Positions 1-9,940 of a stretch of DNA of 64,000 bases are shown here, piece after piece. Source of the DNA: Emiliania huxleyi CCMP1516. Lineage: Eukaryota; Haptophyta; Isochrysidales; Noelaerhabdaceae. A program made the translations under genes and the position numbers. The notes beneath the pieces were generated by a model that did no database searches, was not told where the DNA came from, and worked only from the letters and a program-made list of their open reading frames with translations. How positions within the stretch are numbered: the first letter of the stretch is position 1; the number at the start of each line of letters is the position of its first letter. The DNA lies in the NCBI RefSeq assembly GCF_000372725.1, contig NW_005200922.1, positions 72,777-136,776 of the forward strand. Direction: 5' to 3'.

Positions 1-1
1 C

Positions 2-601
2 CTTGACCTCAAGCCATCGAACGTGCTGCTGTCGGCGCGCTCTGAGGGGCTTGTCGCTAAGCTGTGTGACTTTGGGCAGGCGAGGCGACTAGCCGTTGGG
101 GCGCAGCTCTCGCACTCAGGCACGCCGGGTTGGCGGGCGCCCGAGCAGGTGCGGGTGGCCCGCGACTTTGCAGTCGTGCCGCTTTCGCGTGGCACCGACG
201 CCTGGTCGCTAGGGTGTGTCCTGGCTGCGCTCGAGGCGCCGTCGGGCGTCTGCGACCCGTACCACTTCGCCACGGGCGACGCGCCAGGCAAGTGCGACTC
301 GCGCCTCCGACACGAGCTCGACGCAATCGTCGCGAACGGCTTCACCCGCCCGTGTGTGCCCGATGAAAGCCGGCTTGCAGGTGTGGTCAGCGCGTGTACG
401 CACGCCCTGCCTAGCGAGCGAGCGACGTGCGCGTGGGTGCGCGCCGAGCTCGAGCAGCTTATGATTTCTAAAATTTTCTTCGCGCCTGCGGCGCGGCAGA
501 TCAGAGAAATCGGGCCGGCCTCGTGCCAGCAGCCGATTTCTATTTCGGCCAGGGAAATCAGCCAAATTTCCAGCAGCCAATTTCTAAACACCGATTTCTA
601 A
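2..601 (+). CDS. Protein kinase catalytic domain, C-lobe only (cut by window edge)
   Basis: The reading frame opens at the window edge with the end of a catalytic loop (LDLKPSN, the HRD part lies outside). It continues through the magnesium-binding DFG in KLCDFGQAR, an activation segment GTPGWRAPEQ matching the usual APE region, and the helix-F motif TDAWSLGCVL. These are the standard landmarks of a Ser/Thr kinase C-lobe, so phosphotransfer from ATP to a protein is the family role; substrate unknown. Residues after about position 460 (SKIFFAPAARQ onward to the stop at 599-601) look non-conserved and fall in short AT-richer repeats of a GATTTCTA type. That stretch could be an unspliced intron rather than the true C-terminus. 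No membrane segment is visible in the part present. Confidence 0.8.
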   Translation, partial: LDLKPSNVLLSARSEGLVAKLCDFGQARRLAVGAQLSHSGTPGWRAPEQVRVARDFAVVPLSRGTDAWSLGCVLAALEAPSGVCDPYHFATGDAPGKCDSRLRHELDAIVANGFTRPCVPDESRLAGVVSACTHALPSERATCAWVRAELEQLMISKIFFAPAARQIREIGPASCQQPISISAREISQISSSQFLNTDF

Positions 602-1643
602 GGCAAGAGCACGCACTGTACCTTACCTTAGGTGGGTCGCGTCCCCCGATTTCCATCATCTCACCTTACCTCCCCACGACAGTTCGCCCGTCTGTTGTGT
701 ATCGCGCGCCTTGCGGGGGGGGGCGCGGAAAAGAGGAACCTCTTAGCGCCATCGCCATGGTGCTGCAAGCAGCGCCGGGCAACGACGGCTTACCGCCTCC
801 CGGTCCCCCTCGGCACACCTCCGCTGCTTAATGTTCTAATCTAAAATCTGAGGATTGAGGATTCAGACTTCGCTTTAGTGAGGCCAAAGTGAGTTTATGG
901 ATGTGTGAGAACGATGCGGGCTCGAGGAGTCACGCGGACCGACTCGTCGGTGACTCTGCTGCACGCCGTTTCAGAATTTTTCTCAGCGTGAGCGAGACGT
1001 GGAAGAGTGCCACCGTCGGGTAGGACGGGTCGGCCCGGAGTATCAGAGTAGCCGTCGTGGTCGCGGCGAGCAGCGCCGGCCACTCCGGCGCCGCGTCGGC
1101 AATGTGGGAGCATGTCCACCGCCACTTCGCGGTCGCAGCGCTGTTGTCGCCCGAAACGCCGCATATCCCTCTGGCGGGCCAAAGATCGACTCGCATGTCG
1201 ATTTTGACTCGACGGCGGCATGGAGGCATCACGTCTCCATGCCGCCGTCAAGTCGGAGCCAGTCTACACCACTACAGCGACCACAGCGCTAACCGCAGGG
1301 ATGAGCTTTTCAGAGTCAAGCTTTTGCGCGAAATCCCACACTAGTGGATTTTGGGGCGCTGTGGGCCCCCTGTCCAGCCCATGCGCGTTGTCTGACTGTT
1401 ATCTTCGTCTTTCTTTTGACTAAGCCGAACACAGAGTGAGTGAATCAAGCTCGTCCGCTCACCAAGAGCTACCTAGCCGTCCGGCCTTGCGACACGTGCG
1501 AGCCGGGGCGGGGCCAGTCGGGGCTTGCCTGCCTGTCTGACTGTTTGCAGAGACGCAGCCAATGCGAGCGTGTCCAGCGTGTGTGCAGCGTGTGGCTCGT
1601 GGCCGCCCAGATCTCAGAGCTCGCCGGATCTGTGAGACGTGCG
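602..1643. other. Intergenic region with no convincing gene
   Basis: About 1 kb between the kinase stop and the end of the editing-protein gene on the other strand. It contains one dispersed repeat copy (697-772). The stretch 840-1440 gives only short overlapping frames with no recognisable domain. I see no RNA gene. Confidence 0.6.
697..772 (+). repeat. Dispersed repeat, copy 1 (inverted partner at 25826-25895)
   Basis: A roughly 70-bp block beginning GTGTATCGCGCGCCTTGCGG and running through a G-run, GGAAAAGAGGAACCTCTTAG and CGCCATCGCCATGGTGCT. It reappears in reverse complement at 25826-25895 with few changes. Function unknown; it is probably a fragment of a mobile element. Confidence 0.75.
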
Positions 1644-4099
1644 TCACGGGGCGAGAGCCGCCTCTGCGGCGGCCATCGCAGCCTCCGCCGCGCCAACCTT
1701 TTGGCACTTGCCTTGGAAGCGCCCCCCCCTCCCGCCGCCGCGCCCCTCCAGCGCCGCCGCCACGCCGCCGCTCGCAGCGTCGACGAGGTCGGGCGGCCCC
1801 GCAAGTGTGAAAGTGCCCTCCCCCGCCCCCGGCCCCGCGGTAACGAGGAGCAGCCCCTGCGCCTCGGCCAGCGCCTAGACACTTCCTAGACACTTCCTAG
1901 ACACTTCCTAGGCGAGGAGCAGCCCCTGCGCCTCGGCCAGCGCCTCGTCGAGCGACGCCGCGAGAGCCTTGACGAAATCCGCGTCGGCGGCGGGGCGGTG
2001 GACGTGCAAGGCCCGCTCGCCTAGGAAGTGTCTCGGAAGTGTCTCGGAAGTGTCTAGGAAGGCGGTGGACGTGCAAGGCCCGCTCGCCGTTGTCCAGCCG
2101 ACAGCGCAGCGCCTGCCCGAGCGGGGGGGCGCTCGGCAGCGAGACAGCCTCACTCTCCCCTCCTCTCCCCTCCTCTCCCCTCCTACACCCCTCTCTCATC
2201 TCCTCTCCCCTCCTCTCCCCTCCTACACCCCTCTCTCATCTCCTCTCCTCTCCTCTCCCCGCCTCCTCTCCTCCTCCTCTCCTTTCTCTCCCCCCCCCTT
2301 CTCTCCTCCTCTCCCAGTGTCTCCCCGCCTCTCCCCGCCTCTCCCCGCCTGGCCCCGTTTCCCCTCTCCCCTCCTCGCCTGCCCAAGCAGCGTGACTACC
2401 TCCGCCGCGAGCGACTTTGCGGCTCGCTCGTGCTCGACCGCCTGCGGGAGAGAAGCGGCGACGCTCAGACCAGGCCCCGTGCCTCTCGCCGCTCCGTCTG
2501 CACTGCGCCGCCTTGCGCGCGTTCTCGTCGTACCGCTCGAGCAGCTGCTCCTGCGGCACGCTCATCTTGCTCGCGAGGAGAGCGGACCTAGGGTGGGGGT
2601 GGGGGTGAGGGTGAGGGTGGGGGTGAGGGTGAGGGTGAGGGGGGGGGTGGGGGGAGGGGGGGGGAGGGGGGGGGCGAGGCTTGCGGGGGGGAGCAGACCG
2701 CTCGAAGGTGCTGCCCAGCAGCGAGACGACGCGGCCTCCAGCGACGTAGAGGACGCGGCAGGCGCCCTTGGCCCGCTCGACGCGGAGCAGCTTGACGGCC
2801 TGCTCACGCCACGGGAGGTGTCTAGGGAGTGTCTGGGGAGTGTCTAGGAGGTGTCTAGGAAGTGTCTAGGAAGTGTCTAGCACGGCAGGCCTGCAGGCGG
2901 GCGGTGGAGTGGACGTGTCTAGGAAGGGTCTAGGAAGTGTCTAGCACGGCAGGCCTGCAGGCGGGCGGTGGAGTGGACGTGTCTAGGAAGGGTCTAGGAA
3001 GTGTCTAGCACGGCAGGCCTGCAGGCGGGCGGTGGAGCGGACGTGCGTGCCGCAGCAGGTATTCGTGTCGAGGCCGTCGTACGTGATGACCCGCACGGGC
3101 CTAATCTCGGGACATCTCGGGTAATCTCGGGTAATCTCGAGGCCGTCGTACGTGACGACCCGCGCGGGCCCGGTCACGGAAGGGGGCAGGGGCTTCGAGG
3201 ACTTTCGCAGCCCCGGCACGCGGCCCTCGTTGACGTCGGCGACGGAGTGCCACGAGGGGGCGACCGCCTAATCTCGGGTAATCTCGGGGTATCTCGGGTA
3301 ATCTCGGGTAATCTCGGGGCACTCTCGCGACAGAGTGCCACGAGGGCGTGGCCGCCGTGCCAGCCTTGACCGCCTTGGGTAATCTCGGGTAATCTCGGGT
3401 AATCTCGGGGTATCTCGGGTAATCTCTCGCCGTGCCAGCCTTGACCGCCTCGTTTGCCTCCGCCTCTAGCTCCGCCATCATCAGCGGCGTGAACTCGGGT
3501 GTGCCGAGCTCGAGGAACGAGGTCGCGTCCCCGAGGCCCCACGAGGTCGTGTCGTAGCCCCACTTCCGTAGCGCTATCGCAGTCAGCAGGTGCTGCGCAG
3601 AGTGCTGCGCCATGTTGTCTTCGCGCCGCGGCCAGTCGAGGACGACGTCGACCGCAGTGCCGGGCTCCAGCGGCGCCGAGAGCACGTGGCGCGCGAGGCC
3701 GTCCACGTTGTCGACTCGTGAGCACTGCACGCCGCCCACAGTACCAGCATCGCTCGGCTGGCCGCCGCCCTCCGGAAACAGCACCGTGTCGCCGAGGACG
3801 ACCTCCCACTCTGGGAGCGGCGGCGGCGGCACAGCAGCACCCTTGCCCTTCTTCCCTTTTCCGGGCGCGGCAGCAGCAGCAGCCGCTCGCGGCTCGCACG
3901 AGACGACGACGGTGCTGACGGCGCGGGCGTAGGAGTCGCGCTGGCACAGCAGCTCTCCGCAGCGCACGGGCGTGGCCATCGGCGCGACGGCCACGGGCGT
4001 GACGACGCTGCGCGCGGCGGTCTGTGCCGCCGCGACCGCGATTAGGAGGCGCCTGAACGACGTCGTGCGCGGCTTCCTGCACTCGAGTATCACTTTCAC
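1644..4099 (-). CDS. AARSD1: AlaX-type alanyl-tRNA editing domain protein (AARSD1-like), 10 exons
   Basis: Family role: hydrolysis of serine or glycine wrongly attached to tRNA-Ala. Exons (+ coordinates) 4099-3449, 3373-3353, 3267-3170, 3100-3019, 2799-2699, 2569-2512, 2441-2400, 2112-2088, 2020-1944 and 1874-1644 join in frame to 461 aa. The match to AARSD1 is end to end: LCQRDSYAR near the start, TVLFPEGGGQPSDAG, the zinc-site half HSAQHLL, the other half CCGTH, the helical linker RKMSVPQEQLLERYD, and the C-terminal GRFQGK. A second Met at 3979 (MATPVRCGELLCQRD) gives about the animal protein's length. Starting at 4099 adds about 40 residues rich in Arg, Ala and Val that could be an organelle-targeting peptide. 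Seven of nine introns are GC-AG; several repeat the start of the next exon. Exon 2 is only 21 bp. Confidence 0.93.
2113..2399 (-). repeat. Purine/pyrimidine-skewed minisatellite inside AARSD1 intron 7
   Basis: On the + strand this 287-bp intron is almost pure CTCCCCT-type repeats. On the transcribed strand it is therefore G/A-rich, the opposite of a normal polypyrimidine tract. It is bordered by GT and AG in gene sense. Confidence 0.75.
2570..2698 (-). repeat. G-rich tandem tract (GGGTGA/GGGGGT units) forming AARSD1 intron 5
   Basis: The + strand shows about 100 bases of GGGTGAGGGTGGGGG-type units and G-runs. It resembles a telomere-like or G-quadruplex sequence but is internal and spliced out. 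In gene sense it is C-rich with GT-AG borders. Confidence 0.75.
2800..3018 (-). repeat. Composite minisatellite in AARSD1 intron 4 that carries exon copies
   Basis: Two extra copies of a piece of exon 4 (about 37 bp beginning CACGGCAGGCCTGCAGGCGG on the + strand) alternate with arrays of the 11-mer TAGACACTTCC or its variants. The 5' splice site is CAG/GC at 3019/3018 and the 3' site is AG/GCC at 2800/2799. Confidence 0.85.
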
Positions 4100-4154
4100 A
4101 CCCTCTGGGTCACAGCACTCAAGGCGAATGCCTCCCAGCTCCTACCGGCCGCAA

Positions 4155-4270
4155 CTTGTCTGTCGTCCTCCACACCGCTGTGGCGTGGCAGACGGTGAAC
4201 GAGCTAGCGTGCGGGGAGAGCGGCATTGTGCATGGTGCGGAGTGCATTGCCGTTCTTAACGGAGGGTCCC
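4155..4270 (+). mobile_element. Fragment of retroelement 3' end
   Basis: The block from TCGTCCTCCACACCGC through GGCGTGGCAGACGGTGAAC to CATTGCCGTTCTTAACGG is shared with 17397-17608 (same strand) and 34485-34708 (opposite strand). At 34485-34708 it is continuous with the coding end of a reverse-transcriptase element. The parsimonious reading is a 5'-truncated copy. Confidence 0.65.
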
Positions 4271-5656
4271 CACCTGCACGAGCAGGAAACCTCGAGAGGA
4301 CTTGGAGCCGGAGCAAAGAAAGAAAGAAAGACCCGGATCCTGCTGAACAAGCTCCTCTTGTAGCTCGATCGGTCACACCGCCATCGCCGTCGGGGAGAGG
4401 GGGGACGACACTGCCTCGGCAGCGTGCACCTCGATCCTGCACCGTGTTTGTTATGACCCCCCCCAATGAACACACCAGTGAGGGAGGGCGAGACGATCGA
4501 GGGGTCCCGTACCATGCGGAATCGGCCCTATCCAGTGCTCAAGTGCTCAAGAAAGACAGAAAACAGACAACGCAAGGGAGGGATGGGAGGAGCCGGAGCA
4601 CTCGGAGCACGCGGCTTAAAATTGCTTTCGACTTCTTTCCGGTGTGCCTGTGATCTTGAGGGGGGACAAATAGTGCTAGTGGTGGACCTTTGACTAACTC
4701 TCACCCGCCGCCGCTCCGACGGTGAAGCGGCGGGGATCGTCAGCGGATCGACGACTAGTTCGTGCTCGGACTGCCTCGCAGTCAACCCGTCGTGCGACAG
4801 GCTGTCTAAGCCTGGCGCCGACCCGGTGTTTTGACACCCAAACACTCTCCTTAGCGCCTCCTGAGGGGCGCGTGGTTTTAACCACGTAGTATGACTACAG
4901 CCCACTACAGACACCCTCCCTCTCCACACACGTGTGCACACACCCTCACCCTCTCCCCTCTCTCCTCTCTCTCTCTCTCCCTCTCTCCCTCTCTCTCCTC
5001 TCCTTGTCTGTGCTGTCTGCCTGACTCAGGCACTAATTCTGCCGATGCGTGATTGTGTGTGGGCTGCTCCGAGGGGGCCCTGTGCAATCCGATGGGTAGG
5101 GAGTCTGTGCCCGCGGGCGGTGTCCAGTGTGGAGTCTCTCTCTGATCCCACCTGTGCTGTTGGGTGTGAGGTCGTGGAAGCGTCGATCCCAAGGGGGGGA
5201 GCCGAGCCCACTCATAACCAACTCTCACGGGGGCAGTAGGTGGGCGAGCCTCGAGCGCGCTCATCTCGATCGTCAAGGCGTCGCTACGCGCGGTCTTCCG
5301 CGGGGGGAGCTTCGTCGACGGGTGCGGGACCGTGGCGCAGTCAGTGCCGTGGCGATGCCTCCGGCTGTTTGCGGCGGGCGGCTTGCTGCTCGCGGCGATG
5401 GGGAAAAACTCGTCTCGTGGCACACCGAGAGCTTATGCTCTGGCGAGATGTGAGGCGCATGCGCCCAGGAGGGGAGGGCGCATGCGTAACGACGCTGCTA
5501 GAGATGCCTTTCGGGGCCCAGAGATAAAACTTCTGATGCCATGCGTGACCTAGTAGTGTCCCCAGCTATGGGCGTGTCCACGTTGGAGCCAGGTGTGGTG
5601 TGGGCGCGAGAATAGCTCCGCCGTTCATGGAGGCAACCGATACGAGTCGACTGGGA

Positions 5657-5735
5657 GAGAGATTTTTAGCAATACCAAACAAATACAGGGCTCCAGGCCC
5701 CAAATGACGTGTAGTGTTAGATTTGTTTGTCGACT
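5657..5735. repeat. Small dispersed element with inverted ends
   Basis: The start AGAGAGATTTTTAGCAATAC is the reverse complement of the end of the copies at 28010-28075 and 28660-28735. The middle GGGCTCCAGGCCCCAAATGA is shared with them in direct orientation. The size and arrangement resemble a MITE-like element; no coding capacity. Confidence 0.6.
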
Positions 5736-5950
5736 GGTGTGTGTCGAGTGTCGTCGTGGTTTCGTATCAAGAATACTCACTCACTCACATAGTACCTGTG
5801 TTAGTGCCAGTGCGCGCCAGTCCCGTGCCCAGGGTAAAGAAGAAAGAAAGAAACCGACAACCCCAAACGAGGGATGTGTGGAGGACAGCCAGAGCGAATT
5901 CTTTTTTCCAAGACTCGGGGCGGAGCCGTGAGGCGTAGAGCAAGCTCTAT

Positions 5951-6951
5951 ATGCCGCGGCTCGACGATCTGATCGCCGAATCCGCGCCCGCGGCCTCGGC
6001 GTCGTCGGAGGCCGCCGCCAGCGCACCGGAGCCAGACGAGCACGACCGGGCCGCTCTTGAGGAACAGCTGGGCGTCCGCGAGCGAAGGAGGCACCAGACA
6101 AACTCCGCCGATGTGGTTCAGCAGAATCTGCGGCTGAAACCCAACGGGGAGCTTGCCGCGGACTCCGACGACGACGACTGGATGGACGGCCCTCAGCGCG
6201 CGGGGGGCGGCCGCTGCGTGCCGCTTCTGCTTGCGAGCCTCGCGCTGACCATCTTGGGCACGGCGGGGCTGGGGTTGGCGCAGATGTACGCGCCGTGGCC
6301 CGTGGAGTGCGATGCGATCTCGGTCAACGCACGCCGCTTCAAGGTGGACGTGTCCGACTTTTGGGCGCCTCGGCTGCAGTCGACCGTCCAGTTTGTCCTC
6401 GAGCTTCGCAACCGGAACCCGCTGCGGGCGATGCTGCTCGAGAGTTGCAAGCTCGAGGCCTTACACACTTCCTAGACACTTCCTAGACACTTCCTAGGCG
6501 ATGGTGCTCGAGAGCTGCAAGCTCGAGGTCTTCGAGGCGGCGACCGGCCTCCGCCTCGGCAGCGTGCAGCAGGGCCCAGCCCTCGTCTCGCCCTTCAACT
6601 CGCGCCCCGTCACGCTCGCCCTAAAGGACTTTGGCTCCTCGCTACCGCCGCCGGAGCAGCGGCGCATCTCGGAGCTGTTCCTGCGGCACAAGGACCGTGC
6701 TCTCGCTCTTAGACACTTCCTAGACACTCCCGAGACTCTTCCTGCGGCACAAGGACCGTGCTCTCGCCAGCAGCCTCGGCTCTCTCCAGCGGCAGAGCAG
6801 GCACCCTCCTCCTCAGGCGCTGCTCCTGACCATCGTCGCGACGAGCCTGTCCAAGATCCCCTCCTCCTCCTCCTCCTCCTCCTCGTCGTCGTCGTCTAAG
6901 CCGAAGGAGGCAACGACGCAGACCTCGACCAAGGCGGACGCGAGTGCCTAG
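5951..6951 (+). CDS. Membrane-anchored LEA type-2-like protein, 3 exons
   Basis: Exons 5951-6427, 6498-6673 and 6735-6951 give a 289-aa protein. Residues 1-87 are acidic and Ala-rich. Residues about 88-110 (CVPLLLASLALTILGTAGLG) form one membrane span, followed by a beta-rich domain with the NPLRA pattern and paired short strands typical of LEA-2/WHy proteins. The tail is Ser-rich (12 serines in a row) and ends KADASA. LEA-2 proteins are linked to membrane or stress roles; the exact role here is unknown. Both introns are GC-AG. Each starts with a near-copy of the next exon's first 30 or so bases followed by the TAGACACTTCC motif, which would frameshift or stop translation if retained. Codons on both sides of each junction stay in register (LRA-MVLESCK and SEL-FLRH). 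Confidence 0.8.
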
Positions 6952-8202
6952 CTGCTAGCAGCGAGTAGCTACCAGCGAGTAGCTACCAGCGAGTGGCGCG
7001 AGGAGCGAGTGGCGCGTGGCGAGTGAGGCTTGTCGCTTCGGCAGGCGCTGCGGCTCGAGCTTCGGAAGGAGGCGCGGGACCCGTTCTTCCAGCGACCCGC
7101 CCCGAAGGCTCGCTGCCGGGGGAGACGCGACGGCGGCGCAAGCCCGCCCCTCAGCTCACTCGCCTCCGCACCCCGGTCGCAGGCGCAGGAGTCGCCACCG
7201 CCGGAGGGGGGCGTGCACGATGTGCCGGTCTGAGCGCTGGGCCGCTCGTTGGTATGAGTTGCAGGAGGGGAGCGGTGCGGTGTCGCGCCTGCGGGGTGCA
7301 GCCAGGGTTGCGATCGTGTGAGGTGTGTAGGAGGGGCGAGGAAAGCCCGGCGAGAGCGGTCGTGGTGGAGAGGTTAGATTGGTTTCTTTCGCAGTCGATA
7401 TTGAATTGATCGTATTGTGTGACCAGCGGTGCAGCGCCCCCGCCGGCGCCGCCCCCGCCGCGCGCGGTCTCGCTCCCTCCCCGGGCCGTCCCGTTTAGCC
7501 GTTTTGATCTCTTGGTGAGTGGGCGCCCGCCCGCCGCCTCTGTGCTCTGAGGGGGCCGGGCCCCCTAGTCTGAAAACAAAAACACAATCGTGGTCTGTAC
7601 TGCTACGCATATGCACGGAGGCCCATATGCATACGCATCACATTACGCCCTCTCGGGAATACGTATACTCGGTGCGTGTACGTCACTTGCCAGTCCAAAT
7701 GCGTCGCATTACGCAGCCCGTCGAACGCCTCCCCCTTCAAAAATAAATAGAAAACGTCAATACATACACGTAATCATCGCGTGCGTGACGGTGCGATGGC
7801 CCTGTGGTTGCCTCATACGTACCACGTGTCACGTATACGGATTATGGATCTCCGCCGGTGCGCCGCGGCCCGTGGGGGGGCGGGGCGTCTTCGACGTATC
7901 ACGTATCCGCATTACGCATACGTCCTTTTCACCGCAAAGCTTTGCCCGGGGGACGGTGCAATGGCCCGCGCGGCGGGTGCCTTACGTACCACGTCTCACG
8001 TTTACGGATTATGTATCTCGCCCCGCGCGCCCCCGAGCCCCCCCCCCCCTTACGTATCACGCATACGCATTACGCATTACGTATTTTTCTTTTTGTGCTC
8101 GCCAAAACAGATGATTGCCTGGCAAATGTTCAGGCCACTCGCAGCCTTGTTTTACTCCAATACGAATCCCAATTGTCAAACTTGCGAATCTACGTGCGTT
8201 GC
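6952..8202. other. Intergenic region; possible extra 3' exon and TACG-rich DNA
   Basis: 6955-7025 is a tandem AGCGAGTAGCTACC-type array like those in introns, and is followed by an open stretch (about 7030-7233, LRQALRLELRKEARDP). The preceding gene might therefore continue through another spliced exon. 7590-8090 is rich in TACGTATCACG/ATTACGCATACG words related to the 125-bp satellite at 9200-9745. No other gene evidence. Confidence 0.45.
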
Positions 8203-8937
8203 ATGATGGCCCCGCCGCGGACCGCGTCGTCAGAGGGCGTTGTGCTGATCCCAGCCACCACCAAGAGGAACACGACTGGCTACAAGAACGTGTCCTTCAA
8301 CCGCCGCGAGAAAAAGTTCAAGGCGCAGGTGACGGATGGCGGCGAGAGTGTCTTCCTCGGCTACTTCGACACCGCCGAAGAGGCGGCCGTCGCCTACGCT
8401 CGGTCAGAGTACGGCCGCGCCGACGCCGCGAAGCTGCTGCAGCAACGCCCCGCTCCCACTCCCGCTGGCGCCGAGGTGATACAGCAGGCGGAGAGGGAGG
8501 GCCTCACCCTCACCGCCAGTAGCAGCAGCAACACCAGCTACAAAGGCGTGACCTTCTGCCCGAAGCAGAAAGGCAGCAAGAAGTACATGCTGAGGGTGAG
8601 GGTTGGCGGCAAAGATGTGCACCTCGGCCTCTTCGCCACCGCCGAGGAGGCGGCGCTCTTCTACGCCCGCAGGGAGGCGGGCAGGGACACCAGCGATCTC
8701 ACCGCGCCGCCACCGCCGCCGCCGCCGTCCTCAACCTCTGCGGAGCTGCCAGTGTACGAGCTCAGCATTCTGACGCCTGAGCAAATGGCCGCCGTCCCGA
8801 ATAGTCCACCGTCCAATTTGGACTATAGTCGAGCGCGTCGGAGAGGTGTTTGGAGACAGGCTCATGATTATGCGGCAGCCCTAGCGGCAGCGCCAACTTA
8901 TGGCAGCCCGAGCGGCAGCGCCAGTGCGCGCACATAA
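8203..8937 (+). CDS. Protein with two AP2/ERF-like DNA-binding domains
   Basis: Two ATGs in tandem (8203, 8206) open a 244-aa frame. Domain 1 (about residues 24-72) has TGYKNVSF, then FKAQV, FLGYFDTAEEAAVAYA. Domain 2 (about 108-160) has SYKGVTF, LRVRVGG, LGLFATAEEAALFYA. Both show the AP2 order of YRGV-like strand, central strand, and the LGxFxTAEEAAxAYD helix, so sequence-specific DNA binding and transcription control is the likely role. The last 40 or so residues after NLDYSRARRRGV come from repetitive DNA: 8815-8855 reappears inverted at 48095-48130, and the stop lies inside the first unit of a 127-bp satellite. The C-terminus may therefore be captured repeat rather than native protein. 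Confidence 0.8.
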   Translation: MMAPPRTASSEGVVLIPATTKRNTTGYKNVSFNRREKKFKAQVTDGGESVFLGYFDTAEEAAVAYARSEYGRADAAKLLQQRPAPTPAGAEVIQQAEREGLTLTASSSSNTSYKGVTFCPKQKGSKKYMLRVRVGGKDVHLGLFATAEEAALFYARREAGRDTSDLTAPPPPPPPSSTSAELPVYELSILTPEQMAAVPNSPPSNLDYSRARRRGVWRQAHDYAAALAAAPTYGSPSGSASART

Positions 8938-9198
8938 AGGGGGGGGGGGGTGGGGGGTTAGGGGGTGGCTGTCGAGGGCTATGCCCGAGTCTGTTGTTAC
9001 CAGCGCACATACAACCCTAGCCAACTTATGGCAGCCCGAGCGGCAGCGCCAGTGCGCGCACATAAGGGGGGGGGGGGAGGGGGGTTAGGGGGTGGCTGTC
9101 GAGGGCTATGCCCGAGTCTGTTGTTACCAGCGCACATACAACCCCAGCCAACTTATGGCAGCCCGAGCGGCAGCGCCAGTGCGCGCACATAAAGGGGG
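8893..9198 (+). repeat. 127-bp tandem satellite, about 2.5 units
   Basis: The word AACTTATGGCAGCCCGAGCG recurs at about 8895, 9023 and 9150, spaced about 127 bp. Each unit contains a G-run of variable length and GCTATGCCCGAGTCTGTTGT. The first unit supplies the AP2 gene's stop codon. Confidence 0.85.
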
Positions 9199-9199
9199 T

Positions 9200-9745
9200 T
9201 GGGGGGGGGATGCGTAATACGTATGCGTAATACGTGGTGCGTAAGCCCTCTCCGACACCTTGGGCGTGCAAATGCGTAATACGTATGCGTAATGCGTGAG
9301 GCGTAACCCCCGTCGGCCGCCACTTCTCACTCGAATCCGGAATGCGTGTGCGTAGTACGTGGTGCGTAGGCCCTCTCCGACAGCTTGGGCGTGCGAATGC
9401 GTAAAACGTATGCGTAATACGTGAGGCGTAACCCCCGTCAGCCACCACTTCTCACTCGAATCCGGAATGCGTGTGCGTAGTACGTGGTGCGTAGGCCCTC
9501 TCTGACAGCTTGGGCGTGCGAATGCGTAAAACGTATGCGTAATACGTGAGGCGTAACCCCCGTCAGCCACCACTTCTCACTCGAATCCGGAATGCGTGTG
9601 CGTAGTACGTGGTGCGTAGGCCCTCTCTGACAGCTTGGGCGTGCGAATGCGTAAAACGTATGCGTAATACGTGAGGCGTAACCCCCGTCGGCCACCACTT
9701 CTCACTCGAATCCGGAATGCGTGTGCGTAGTACGTGGGGCGTAGC
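9200..9745 (+). repeat. 125-bp tandem satellite, about 4 units
   Basis: The word GGCGTAACCCCCGTC recurs at about 9300, 9425, 9550 and 9675, an exact 125-bp period. Each unit holds several GCGTAATACGT palindromic words. Reading frames through it are artefacts of a unit length not divisible by three. Confidence 0.9.
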
Positions 9746-9940
9746 GCGCCTTTAGAGGCACACCCCGATCGGCCGAAGGTGGATGCAGAAGACAGATTCG
9801 TAATACGCAAGACATTTGTAGCTCCCTCAGGCGCCACTTGGCTCGGGCACGACACCGAAATACGCGCCGTAGGGCGCCGCGCTTCATCGGGCGCCGTTCC
9901 CTGACCATGGCGGTCTCACTGGCGTGCGGTACTCCACTAG

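Larger units (their letters stand above)
4100..5950. other. Intergenic region rich in dispersed repeats
   Basis: It holds a fragment matching the 3' end of the retroelement at 34470-36860 (about 4155-4270), a GAAAG...GGGAGGGATGGGAG repeat (4543-4592) and a CT-rich microsatellite (about 4925-5010). It also holds an A/T-richer repeat with inverted ends (5657-5735) and another GAAAG-type copy (5790-5880). I see no gene with recognisable features. Confidence 0.6.

Noticed and set aside
2590-2690. Internal telomere
   Set aside because: Units are irregular GGGTGA/GGGGGT, internal to a gene and spliced out.
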